Below, one piece after another: positions 42,559 to 51,369 of a stretch of 64,000 bases of DNA; the stretch's first letter is position 1, and every line of letters starts with the position of its first letter. The notes below the pieces were generated by a model that saw only the letters and a program-made list of their open reading frames with translations, had not been told where the DNA came from and did no database searches. Position numbers and translations under genes: made by a program. Origin of the DNA: Rhynchopus sp. YZ270_cl-10 (lineage: Eukaryota; Euglenozoa; Diplonemea; Diplonemida; Diplonemidae); the NCBI GenBank assembly GCA_964035575.1, contig OZ037866.1:682001-746000 (forward strand). Direction: 5' to 3'.

Positions 42559-43924
42559 ATGATGACGATGTCTGTAGACAGAGTTATCTCTGTGGTGCTG
42601 ATTATCGTTGTGGGGGTCATGCTCGGAAGAGGCATTACGACCACTTGTGAGAGAGAAGCATTGGTGGAGAGTTCTGTTGTTGATGTTGTCGAAGCGAGAA
42701 GCAACGCACCCCACACGGAGACTCACGAAGGAAAGCCAGTCAAAAGCATTCGCACACCCTCCCTCGAACCTGAGGCCGCATTCACAACAGTGTCGGGAAT
42801 GTGCAGCGAAACGAAAGACCTGTTCCCAGGTCGGACAGAGACATCGGCAAACGGCACAATGCGGTGGATGCCGGAGAAGTGCAAGCTGCCCACAGTGGCG
42901 GAACTTGAAGGACGTAAGTGTATGGCAGGGAAAAACCAGGTATGTTTTTGTTTCTTTTTAAAACCTTGCAACTATCCTTTGGTTCATATACCCTGGTGGG
43001 GCAGGGTGGCTGCTCGTCTTCTGCTCAATGGTTGTTCTGGGACCGGGTCCCGTTTTTCCTCTTTTCTGACTTAGCATATGAGGCTTTGGTTCATCTTATA
43101 AAGCTTTCTTCAGTTTGCCCACCTCACGACTCCACTACCAGGTATGGTTTGGCGACAGCAACCTCTACAGACTCGCCATGGCAATGGGTCGGCGTGCCGG
43201 GAAAGGCACCGAGGAGTCGGTACAGAAGATCTTCTTCGATCCTAAGGAGCGTGGGAACTTCCCAAAGAATGCGTACAACTACTACCTTGAGATGATAGAC
43301 CCTACGTCGGGGAAGTATCCTGCTAAACAGTCCTTCAACAACGGACGCATGTACTTCACATGGTCCCCCGCAGCACGACGCCCTGCTGCCTTTGAGTACG
43401 ACATGACACAAGCTGCTATTCCCTCTGCCGACTACGTTGTCATCAACAGCGGGATGTGGGATATGGGTGGGCTCTACACCCCCATCACGGAGTACTTCCA
43501 CACAATGCGCAAGCGTGTCGAAATGGTCAAGAAAATGATGAAGCCAGGTGCACGTCTCCTGCTCATCCCAGTGCACTACCTTAATATACACAAATGCCCG
43601 CGTGGGAAGAAGTGCGAGCGTTGCAACAGTCCGCAGAAAGCCTACGCGTACCGTGCTGCCTTTTCCCTCGTGGCATCCTGCACTGGAGCTGCACTGCTGC
43701 GTTCAATTGACATCATGAAGGAGGCCGAGAACTACACCATCGACGGTGTTCACTACACAGACGAAGTGATGGGTATGCAGGCCGATATAATATCGTCGTA
43801 TATGTGTGGTGGGATGAAGCTGCCCTCAGACCCCAGCATGTGCCGGACTACCGGAGACATCGAAAAAACCCTGCGTAAGTTGGTCGCAATCCCAGAAGCG
43901 AATATGCGTTGCAGAGAAGGGTAG
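42559..43924 (+). CDS. SGNH/PC-esterase-like membrane protein, type A copy 1 (2 exons)
   Basis: Predicted type II membrane protein of the PC-esterase (TBL/DUF231-like) SGNH group, whose known members add or remove acyl groups on polysaccharides in the secretory pathway. Exons 42559-42939 and 43142-43924, phase-0 intron of 202 bp, 387 residues. A hydrophobic anchor lies at ~6-25 (VISVVLIIVVGVML). The family-like RWMPEKCKLP precedes the exon junction, then WFGDSNLYRLAM with the nucleophile Ser (~133), YVVINSGMWDM, LLIPVHYLN, and DGVHY with Asp ~328 and His ~331 as DxxH. Start: MMTMS, the first or second ATG. The intron has one arm of the hairpin found in the paralogues and an H1 hairpin near its 3' end. 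Substrate unknown. Confidence 0.8.
43067..43097 (+). repeat. H1 hairpin inside the type A copy 1 intron
   Basis: CTGACTTAGC / GGCTTTGGTTCATCTT around ATATGAG. It is followed by ATAAAGCTTTCTTCAG, 44 bases before the 3' splice site at 43141. Confidence 0.6.
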
Positions 43925-44017
43925 TGAGGGGGGCAGTGCAGCGAAGGAGAGATAACGCTTCATTTGTGTGTTGTTGTTTTCAGGTGTGGGTGACCCTGTG
44001 CGGAGATACTTCGGTTC

Positions 44018-44055
44018 AGGTGACTAACTAAGTACGAGAGGCTTAGGTTCATCTT
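44018..44055 (+). repeat. H1 hairpin downstream of SGNH A1
   Basis: AGGTGA / TTCATCTT outer stem, CTAAGT / GCTTAG inner stem, loop ACGAGAG, with an extra CTAA. It lies 94 bases after the stop. The same arrangement follows A2 and the fusion gene. Confidence 0.75.
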
Positions 44056-44131
44056 ATCACTTCTTTTTTGTGGGTTGGGGTAGAAGGTTGGGGGTGAGGG
44101 AACTACAAGTGACACTTTTGTATACCAATGA

Positions 44132-44222
44132 AGTGCCTCTCTGGGGTTCGATAACCCTCGGAGAACCAGTGCTTCGTCCGCCGGTGTACGGCGAGACGTT
44201 TGCACTTTCAACTTCTCTTTTT
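44132..44222 (+). repeat. H2 two-hairpin module
   Basis: CTCTGGGGTTCGATAACCCT then CGGAG, CAGTGCTTCGTCCGCCGGTG, TACGGCGAGACG, then TTTGCACTTTCAACTTCTC and T5. The second hairpin pairs CGTC/GACG and CGCCG/CGGCG. Copies at 48788 and 54271 differ by GAGGTG for GAGACG, still pairable. Confidence 0.7.
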
Positions 44223-44332
44223 GCTTCTTTTGCGAATGTTTTCGGTATCAGGATGTGGGGTTCTGGGGGGCTTCCGTCTTATTTCGTTGTTTTTTGGTCG
44301 TTTCCCCCCCTTGATTGTGATCAAGGTGACTA

Positions 44333-44357
44333 AGCACGTGAGGCTTAGGTTCATCCT
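44333..44357 (+). repeat. H1 hairpin module
   Basis: AAGGTGACTAAGC, loop ACGTGAG, GCTTAGGTTCATCCT. It is followed by ATATACTTTTCTAG. Repeated near 48981 and 54481. Confidence 0.7.
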
Positions 44358-44382
44358 ATATACTTTTCTAGTTCCCCTTCTA

Positions 44383-44415
44383 ATGACCTGAGTACGAGAC
44401 TTAGGATCATCTTAT
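44383..44415 (+). repeat. H1 hairpin, short-stem variant (empty insertion site)
   Basis: ATGACCTGAGTACGAGACTT then AGGATCATCTT, pairing ATGA/TCAT, CCT/AGG and GAGT/ACTT around ACGAG. The corresponding site near 49047 is interrupted by the 49052-50067 element, so this copy is the uninterrupted version. Confidence 0.7.
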
Positions 44416-44504
44416 AAAGAATTGTTATTTTTCTTTCGTCTTTCTCTTCTTTGATTTGGAAGTTATATGATAGCAGTTTTTCTTTTTATCAGTACAGCAC
44501 GGGA

Positions 44505-44557
44505 CCGCCAGGAGCGGTCGTGGACCGCCCCCGTTCACATTACGGCACGAGCAAGCC
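44505..44557 (+). repeat. H3 hairpin module
   Basis: GGACCGCCAGGAGCGGTCGT then GGACCGCCCCCGTTCACATT, ACGGCACGAGC. The stem GCGGTC/GACCGC covaries with the copy at 16351. The preceding CAGTACAGCACGGGAC is similar to 51184 and 60941 upstream of B2 and B3. Confidence 0.5.
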
Positions 44558-45070
44558 ATTAGGTTTCCTTTAACATCTTCTGTTGTTAGCCAGAGGTTTC
44601 AAGCCGTAGTACTTGCTTTCATCCGGGTCTGGCAGTGTACATGGCTCAGTAAGAGGTGCCTGCATTAATAACGACCATTTTTTCTATGGTTGGGTGTCCA
44701 CCCCGGTACAGACGGTCATATACCAAGTACACTGTCACGAGAGGGCAACTCTACATTTTTTCAGATCAGCTGCACATTTTTCTTTGACCTCCACTAAGGT
44801 CAAAAGCCATGGCGCTGTGCAGGGGGGGTCGGGTGTTAGTATTTTTTGTTCATTTTTTTCAACCCCTTCTTTTTTCATCCTGGCTGCCCACACTCTGGGA
44901 CAGTTCGACACTTGAAGAAGTGCAGTGTATCCTTTCCCCGTAAAGGATTTGCGACCTTCCCCTTTGGTGACGAAGCACTTAACAAAAAAAGCAAAACCAT
45001 AAAAAGAAAAATGGGGGCACCGCTCCATCTTACTTTGTCACATCCTTTCACCCCTTTCCCCCCCGACTGA

Positions 45071-45175
45071 CATTTAATGAGCCGTCTGCAGATCCACTGT
45101 TAATCCATTTACTCTGAGACTTTCATGGCTTAATCCTTGAAACAATAATATGACTACTGGCAGGATCAACCAGGT
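45071..45175 (-). rRNA. 18S rRNA 5'-end fragment (truncated, inserted)
   Basis: Read on the minus strand from 45175, the sequence opens with ACCTGGTTGATCCTGCCAGT, the near-universal 5' end of nuclear 18S rRNA. It continues AGTCATAT, TTCAAGGATTAAGCCATG, GTCTCAGAGTAA, CTGCAGACGGCTCATTAAAT. Similarity stops after about 105 nt, where unrelated sequence follows, so this is not a working rRNA gene. It sits where B2 and B3 have other upstream sequence, marking a rearrangement. TTGTTTCAAGGA and CTCAGA are closer to euglenozoan 18S than to the usual CTTGTCTCAAAGA, from memory. Confidence 0.85.
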
Positions 45176-45326
45176 TTCTTCTCTCTATCTAGTAGTGTTA
45201 AGTCAAACAAGAAACATTTCTCTCCATTGAACCCCACCCTTGCACCCACACTAGGCGAATGTATCGGATTTGACATTAATTACACACAACGTGACACTTT
45301 TGTCTCCAAGAGAGGGTGTGGGCACT

Positions 45327-46532
45327 ATGGCGCAGTCGGGGATCGCGCGGGTGTTGACGTTGTTCATTGCTTTGGTGGGGGGGATGATTGCGGGTAAGAT
45401 GCTTTTCAGTCGGTGTTCACCTGCATCGGCATCGTCTGCTGTGGGAAGCGTGCATTCACGTCCACACTACGTGACACCGAAGGACACAGAGACAGACGCT
45501 CCTCCCAGCAAGGTTGCACCACACCGTGTTGTCGCCGTCGCACGAACCCCAGGCGAGCCCATCTCCTTCAGAGAAAAGGAGGCCTACAAAGTCGTGAAAG
45601 GAATGTGTGCGCAAAATGCGGACCTCTTTCCCGGTGTGTTGGACACATCGGGGGCAGAGGTGAAGTGGGTGCCGGAGAGCTGCAAGCTGCCTTCGCTGAA
45701 GGATTTAGAGGCGGAGGCGTGTTTCTCTTATGTCAACCAGGTGTGGGTGGGGGATACGAATTTGCATTCGCTTGCAATGGCATTGGGACGGCGAGCGGGA
45801 AGCATGACCACGGCGTCGGAGAAGCGGAAGCACTTCAGCGATGAACAGCGTGGCACTGGCTTTCCGAAGGACAGTTTCAACTATTTTTTTGATTTCATCG
45901 AGCCCACGAAGGCAAGCCCAATGGCACCACAGTTTGACAACGGCCGTCTCTACTTTGGCTGGGCACCCTCCTCCCGCAAGCCGCAGACACTCAACTACAC
46001 CTTCAGCAAAGAGGCGATCCGGTCAGCAGACTACGTGGTCATGAGCAACGGCCTCGATGACATGAGCTCGATGTTCACCCCTGTCATGGAGTATTTTCAC
46101 ATTATGAGGAAAACGGTTGAAGCTGTCAAACGCTCTATGAAACCGGGATCCCGTGTTCTCCTCATTCCTGTTCACTATTTTAACCTGCAAAAAGCGAAAA
46201 AAGGGAGTGAGTTCGCACTGTGCAATAGCGGGACGAAGGCTGAGGCATATCGACAGGCGTTAAGCCTGGTGGCTTCGTGCACAGGGTCTGCGATGTTGGA
46301 TTCATACGACATCATGAAAGAGGCAGCACACTTCACAACCGATGGCGTGCATTACACAGACAACATGATGGCAATCCAAGCCAACATCGTGGCCGCCTAC
46401 ATCTGCGGGGGCATGGCACTCCCGTCAGACCCTGCTGCATGCGCAACCGAAGAAACAGTCGCATCTGCACTCTTGAAGCTCTCAACCGTCTACGAGGTGA
46501 ACATCAGGTGTCGTGAAGAAGACACAGACTGA
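45327..46532 (+). CDS. SGNH/PC-esterase-like membrane protein, type B copy 1 (GDT variant)
   Basis: 401 residues, one exon. ATG 45327 was chosen because the hydrophobic anchor (VLTLFIALVGGMIAGKML, ~9-27) follows directly. Same layout as type A: KWVPESCKLP, then VWVGDTNLHSLAMALGRRAG, YVVMSNGLDDM, LLIPVHYFN and DGVHYTD (Asp ~339, His ~342). The nucleophile position is Thr (~144) instead of Ser, and the NSGMWD block is SNGLDD, so catalysis may be lost or changed. There is no intron where type A has one (NQ/VW). B1 is followed closely by A2, and the pair may be one duplication unit. Substrate unknown. Confidence 0.8.
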   Translation: MAQSGIARVLTLFIALVGGMIAGKMLFSRCSPASASSAVGSVHSRPHYVTPKDTETDAPPSKVAPHRVVAVARTPGEPISFREKEAYKVVKGMCAQNADLFPGVLDTSGAEVKWVPESCKLPSLKDLEAEACFSYVNQVWVGDTNLHSLAMALGRRAGSMTTASEKRKHFSDEQRGTGFPKDSFNYFFDFIEPTKASPMAPQFDNGRLYFGWAPSSRKPQTLNYTFSKEAIRSADYVVMSNGLDDMSSMFTPVMEYFHIMRKTVEAVKRSMKPGSRVLLIPVHYFNLQKAKKGSEFALCNSGTKAEAYRQALSLVASCTGSAMLDSYDIMKEAAHFTTDGVHYTDNMMAIQANIVAAYICGGMALPSDPAACATEETVASALLKLSTVYEVNIRCREEDTD

Positions 46533-47020
46533 TGCAGTTGGTACCTTTCCACCAAAAGGTCCAAAAACAACATTTCGAAACCCCCCCCTATCCCACGCTA
46601 TCCCATTTGGTGAAGAACGAATGTTACGCACGAATGATTCGCAAAAAAAAAAAATTGTCGAAGAAGAAAAAAACTCCACTACCTTGTTGTGTTCGGCTGT
46701 GTTCCTTTACCTAAGATACTTCGCTCGTGCAGCAAGACTACTACGCTTCGAAGCAACCGGATTAACTCCACGGTTTACCCCCCAACGCTGTGGAGACTTT
46801 TTAACCACCAGACCCCGGTCAGATTTACCTGCACTCTTCATTGCCATTTGCTTCCTGAGAGCTTTACTCGCACACCCACACAACAGACAGCACCTGTGGA
46901 TCCTGCCGACCGGCGGGTTATTTTTTACGTAACAATTGGAAGTTCGCTCACGTACCCCACCCCCCTTTCGTTCTCACACATTACGCATCAACCAACCTCC
47001 CATCAGGAAACACCAGCATC
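46533..47020. other. Gap between SGNH B1 and A2
   Basis: No gene. The first ~120 bases match the 3' flank of B3 (GCAGTTGGTACCTTTCC...ATGATTCGC). The last ~75 bases match the 5' flank of A1 (CGCATCAACCAACCTCCCAT). The fusion gene lacks this whole gap. Confidence 0.6.
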
Positions 47021-48581
47021 ATGACGATGTCTGTAGACAGAGTTATCTCTGTGGTGCTGATTATCGTTGTGGGGGTCATGCTCGGAAGAGGCATGACGAC
47101 CACATGCAAAGTCAACGTATTGGTGGAGAGTTCTGCAGCTGGTGTTGTCGAAGTGAGAACCACCGCACCCGACACGCAGAGTCCGGTTCATGAAGGACAG
47201 CCAGTCAAAAGCATTCGCACACCCTCCCTCGAACCTGAGGCCGCATTCACAACAGTGTCGGGAATGTGCAACGAAACCAAAGACCTGTTCTCAGGTCGGA
47301 CAGAGACAGCGGCAAACGGCACAATGCGGTGGATGCCGGAGAAGTGCAAGCTGCCCACAGTGGCGGAACTTGAAGGACGTAAGTGTATGGCCGAGAAATA
47401 CCAGGTACGTTTTTCGCTTTTTTTTAACTTTGAGCAGAACAAGACGAGCACCCACCCTGGCACACGAACCAAAGGATGGTTGCAAAGTTAATTGCAACTA
47501 TCCTTTGGTTCATGTGCCAGGGTGGCTGCTCGTCTTGTTCTGCTCAATGGTAGTTCTGGGAACGGGTCCAGGTCGGTGCTGTTTTCCCCTGGACCTATTA
47601 GGGCCATGTTGGGTGGTTTGCCTTTTTTCAAAAGATTTTTCTAGAAGGAGTCACCTCGCCATTTTCCAAAATGACAGGCAGCACACCCCCCAGGCGTGGG
47701 GCGTGGTTTCCTTTTTCAAGATGTTTTTTTCTGTGCACGAGACCACTTTTCATCTTTCCAAATTTTCTTCCTTTTCCAGTATTTAACCACCACCCTTCCA
47801 GGTATGGTTTGGCGACAGCAACCTCTACAGACTCGCCATGGCAATGGGTCGGCGTGCCGGGAAAGGCACCCAAGAGTCGATACGGAGGAAGTATTTCACC
47901 CCGGAGCAGAAGGGGGACTTCCCCAAGAGTTCGTTCAACTACTACCTTGAGATGATAGACCCTACGTCGGGGAAGTATCCAGAGCAGAGCTTCGACAACG
48001 GACGGATGTACTACGCGTGGTCCCCCGGAGCACGACGCCCTGCTGCCTTTGAGTACGACATGACACAAGCTGCTATTCCCTCTGCCGACTACGTTGTCAT
48101 CAACAGCGGGATGTGGGATATGGGCGGTCTGTACATCCCCATTGTAGACTACTTCCACACAATGCGCAAGCGTGTCGAAATGGTACAGAAAATGATGAAG
48201 CCAGGTGCACGTCTCCTGCTGATCCCAGTGCACTACCTTAATATACACAAATGCCCGCGTGGGAAGAAGTGCGAGCTTTGCAACAGTCCGCAGAAAGCTT
48301 CTGCGTACCGTACTGCCTTTTCCCTCGTGGCATCCTGCACTGGAGCTGCACTGCTCCGTTCGTTTGACATCATGAAAGGGGCTGAGAACTACACCGACGA
48401 TGGTGTTCACTACACAGATGAGGCGGTGGCCATGCAGGCTGATATAGTAGCTTCGTACATGTGTGGTGGGATGAAGCTGCCCTCAGACCCCAGCATGTGC
48501 CAGACTACCGGAGACATCGAAAAAACCCTGCGTAAGTTGGTCGCAATCCCAGAAGTGAACATGCGTTGCAGAGAAGCGTAG
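47021..48581 (+). CDS. SGNH/PC-esterase-like membrane protein, type A copy 2 (2 exons)
   Basis: Exons 47021-47404 and 47802-48581, phase-0 intron of 397 bp, 387 residues. The motifs match A1: anchor near the N-terminus, RWMPEKCKLP, VWFGDSNLYRLAMAMG with intact Ser, YVVINSGMWDM, LLIPVHYLN, DGVHYTDE. The intron is twice the length of that of A1 because it holds a 118-nt near-perfect foldback (47430-47547) and a longer 3' part with an H1-like hairpin. GTACG donor, CCAG acceptor. The protein is close to A1, with changes mostly in the 50 residues after GRRAG. Likely a secretory-pathway acyl-transfer enzyme or esterase. Confidence 0.85.
47430..47547 (+). other. 118-nt intronic foldback hairpin
   Basis: Arms of about 56 nt run from TTGAGCAGAACAAGACGAGC to GCTCGTCTTGTTCTGCTCAA, closing at GTTGCAAAGTTAATTGCAAC. 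Only a few mismatches exist between arms. The A1 intron has only the right arm. The same foldback occurs in the fusion gene at 52883-53000. Confidence 0.85.
47718..47756 (+). repeat. H1-like hairpin in type A copy 2 intron
   Basis: AAGATG / CATCTT outer arms and GTG / CAC around CACGAGAC. It is followed by TCCAAATTTTCTTCCTTTTC and an AG. The 3' splice site is 45 bases downstream (47801). Confidence 0.6.
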
Positions 48582-48671
48582 TGAGGGGGGCAGTGCAGCG
48601 AAGGAGAGTTGCTCCTTTTGTGTGTTGTTGCTTTCAGGTGTGGGTGACCCTGTGCGGAGATACTTCGGTTC

Positions 48672-48709
48672 AGGTGACTAACTAAGTACGAGAGGCTTAG
48701 GTTCATCTT
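48672..48709 (+). repeat. H1 hairpin downstream of SGNH A2
   Basis: Same as the copy at 44018, 90 bases after the stop of A2. Confidence 0.7.
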
Positions 48710-48787
48710 ATCACCTCTTCTTTTAGTTTTGTGGGCTGGGGCTGAGAACAGCGTTTCTGGTATTTATTTGTTTGTTGGCTGCCAGTG

Positions 48788-48882
48788 AAGTGCCTCTCTG
48801 GGGTTCGATAACCCTCGGAGAACCAGTGCTTCGTCCGCCGGTGTACGGCGAGGTGTTTGCACTTTCAACTTCTCTTTTTTTT
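48788..48882 (+). repeat. H2 two-hairpin module
   Basis: Same order as 44132: CTCTGGGGTTCGATAACCCT, CGTCCGCCGGTGTACGGCG, AGGTG, then TTTGCACTTTCAACTTCTC and T9. Confidence 0.7.
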
Positions 48883-48980
48883 TGCTCCTGTTGCGAATGT
48901 TTTCGGTATCAGGATGTGGGGTTCTGGGGGGCTTCCGTTGTGTCGTCGTTTTTTGGTTTTTCCCCCCCTTGATTGTGATC

Positions 48981-49015
48981 AAGGTGACTAAGCACGTGAG
49001 GCTTAGGTTCATTCT
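48981..49015 (+). repeat. H1 hairpin module
   Basis: AAGGTGACTAAGC, loop ACGTGAG, GCTTAGGTTCATTCT, then ATATACTTTTCTAG. Matches 44333. Confidence 0.65.
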
Positions 49016-49051
49016 ATATACTTTTCTAGTTCCCCTTCTAATGACCTGAGT

Positions 49052-50067
49052 TGGGGTGATCAGAGGTACTTTTTTGCAGCTCGAGTCAAGAAATAGCTAT
49101 TTATTAAATGAAAATCAGATCGCTTGATTTTCACGCGTGGGTGACTTTTTCACGAGTTATTTTACTTCACGAGCGAAGCGAGTGAAGTAATAGAAACGAG
49201 TGAAAAAGTCACCCACAAGTGAAAATCTGCCTGATTTTCATTTAATACAATATTTTATTTAACATGGTATAAAGTTGAAGTGGAAAAAATGGATGGATGT
49301 GCAGAGGCATGGCAATTTAGAGCATAAAAAGGGCAGACGGCTGCAGAAGTGTATTTGGCGAAGCCCCAGATGGTCAAAACACCCGATTTTTGCGTTTTTT
49401 TGCATTTTTTGGTTCCCAAAGACCCAACTCAGGGGTCGAAATTTCCACGAAAAAATGTTATCTTCGTTTTTTGAGATTTTTCGAATTTTTGCTAAGGCGC
49501 TGGCCATACACAGAATGTACAGGTAGATTTTTTTTGTACAGAAAATGACCGGGTAATAAATATGTGATGCTCAAAACAGCCCAATTCTTGCTTTTTTTGC
49601 TTTTTTGGTCCCAGAATGGTACCTAGGGTGTGGTGAACAGGCACAAAAAACACTTGTGTGGAAAAACCCACGTTGACCCTGGGCGTGAAATAAAGTCATT
49701 TTATTTTCACGCCCAGGTTTTTACAGTGCAAAATACACTGTGAAAATAAAATAACTTTATTTCACGCCCAGCCTGGGCGTGAAATAAGGAAAAACCTGAA
49801 AAAAACTCCACGGCTATTTTTTCCACTGAAACTTTATAGCAGTTAAATAAAATCACAAAAAATCACAACGGTTACAAACGGTTACAAATGCTTACAAATG
49901 CTTAGAAAAACGGAATTATGATTTTGTTTGGGTTTTTGGTGAGCGTACGTGATTTTTTGTGATTTTTTGTGATTTTTTGTGATTCGCATTCCAGACTTTG
50001 TGATTTTTTGTGATTTTTTATGATTCTTTGTGACTCGAGCTGCAAAAAAGTACCTCTGATCACCCCA
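49052..50067. mobile_element. 1016-bp TIR element inserted in an H1 hairpin
   Basis: The terminal inverted repeats are identical over 37 bp, beginning TGGGGTGATCAGAGGTAC. A 5-bp duplication TGAGT flanks it (49047-49051 and 50068-50072). The paralogous site at 44383-44415 is uninterrupted (CCTGAGTACGAG), which proves the insertion and its exact ends. Inside are a perfect hairpin with tip CACGAGCGAAGCGAGTG, GGGCGTGAAATAAAGT inverted words and GTGATTTTTT repeats at the right end. There is no protein. The superfamily is not assigned. Confidence 0.9.
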
Positions 50068-50484
50068 TGAGTACGAGACTTAGGATCATCTTATAAAGAA
50101 TTGTTATTTTCTTTTGTCTTTCTCTTCTTTGATTTGGAAGTATATGAAACCAAATTCATTTTTTTTTTTTCAGGCGTTCGCACTGTCGACTTCTTTTTTT
50201 GTGCTTTCATCCGGGTCTGGCAGCGTACGTGGCTCAGTCAGAGGTGCCTGCATTAATAACGACCATTTTTTCAGATCAGCTGCACATTTTTCTTTGACCT
50301 CCACTAAGGTCAAAAGCCATGGCGCTGTGCAGGGGGGGTCGGGTGTTAGTATTTTTGTCGATTTTTTCAACCCCTTCTTTTTTCATTCTGGCTGCCCACA
50401 CTCTGGGACAGTTGAACTCACTCTGCGACACTTGAAGAAGTGCAGTGTATCCTTTCCCCGTAAAGGATTTGAGACCTTCCCCTT

Positions 50485-50521
50485 TGGTGACTAAGCATTG
50501 CGAGGCAAAGGCTTAGCTTCT
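50485..50521 (+). repeat. H1-like hairpin, enlarged loop
   Basis: GGTGACTAAGC pairs with GCTTAGCTTC around ATTGCGAGGCAAAG. Confidence 0.5.
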
Positions 50522-51052
50522 GGAAAAAGCTCTGTTTGTTTTTTTAAACGTGCCTGCCATCTCAGAGTGTGCACGTTTTATGGAATTTATACGTTTTTTT
50601 TCGTTGTCGCAAGACAATTAAAACAGGTAAGAACAAAACAACATACGTTAGCTTGTTTGACAACCAGCTTTTGCATGAAAACAACATACTGTATTCAGTG
50701 CAACTTATCGACCGTACAAAAGGTCGAACTTCCAGAAAAAATCCTGAAAAAGGTCGACCATATTTACGGTCGATACTTTGTACGAATACAGTACTGTTAT
50801 CATGAAGTCTTTATTCTCTCTCGAATTTGACACACTTTCTTCTTTTTCTTTTTTGCCCCCATGTGCGTAAGATGAATGCCTAATCTTTCAAAAAAACTTC
50901 CAATCTTTTTAAGAGCTTTTTCCCCTTTCCCTCATTATATTTTACGAAGCGACAGCCGAAAAAGAAAAAGAAAATTCAAACCCATTGGTGTTCCCGAAGA
51001 TGAGTGTCGTACGAGAGACACATCCAGCGTTTGAATATTTTATTGGTTTTCT

Positions 51053-51084
51053 TAGGTGACCAAGCACGAGAGGCTTAGGATCAT
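51053..51084 (+). repeat. H1 hairpin absent from the paralogous flank
   Basis: TAGGTGACCAAGCACGAGAG then GCTTAGGATCATG. The equivalent place upstream of B3 (about 60860) reads GAATATTTTCTTTTCTTTCC without it. About 60 bases, including the following AAACTTTTCTTT, are extra here. Confidence 0.75.
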
Positions 51085-51369
51085 GTAAAAAAACTTTTCT
51101 TTCTTTTCTTTCCAGAGCTTGCTCTGCTACACCTTGGGGTTATGGTCCATGTAAATCCCTAAGAGAGGGTGAGGCCCCACTGTCAGTACAGCATGGGACG
51201 CCAAGAGAGAGATGTTGTGACTCCCTGCTCTCTTGTCTCTAAAATCAATATTATAGAGCAAATTATCTCTCTTCCATTGAACCCCACCCTTGCACCCACA
51301 CTAGCATCGGATTTGACATTAATTACACACAACGTGACACTTTTGTCTCCAAGAGAGGGTGTGGGCACT

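Larger units (their letters stand above)
44416..45326. other. Gap between SGNH A1 and B1
   Basis: No gene. Contains an H3 hairpin (about 44505-44557), a region matched again at 50200-50500 (GATCAGCTGCACATTTTTCT), and the 18S rRNA fragment at 45071-45175. The last ~110 bases before B1 match those before B2 and B3. Confidence 0.6.
50068..51369. other. Gap before the SGNH fusion gene
   Basis: No supported gene. It repeats parts of the gap before B1 (from GATCAGCTGCACATTTTTCT) and shares its last ~450 bases with the region upstream of B3 (60690-61134). It holds H1-like hairpins at 50485-50521 and 51053-51084. Confidence 0.55.

Noticed and set aside
44132-44222. tRNA gene suggested by GGGGTTCGATAACCC
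   Set aside because: Only a T-arm-like hairpin is present. Acceptor, D and anticodon arms cannot be drawn, and the A-box is missing.
45071-45175. Functional rRNA gene
   Set aside because: Similarity to 18S ends after about 105 nt; the rest of the gene is not in the window.
51169-51369. N-terminal extension of the fusion gene frame upstream of 51370
   Set aside because: The homologous genes start at the equivalent ATG directly before the membrane anchor. The extension begins at a non-ATG codon or low-quality sequence and would bury the anchor.
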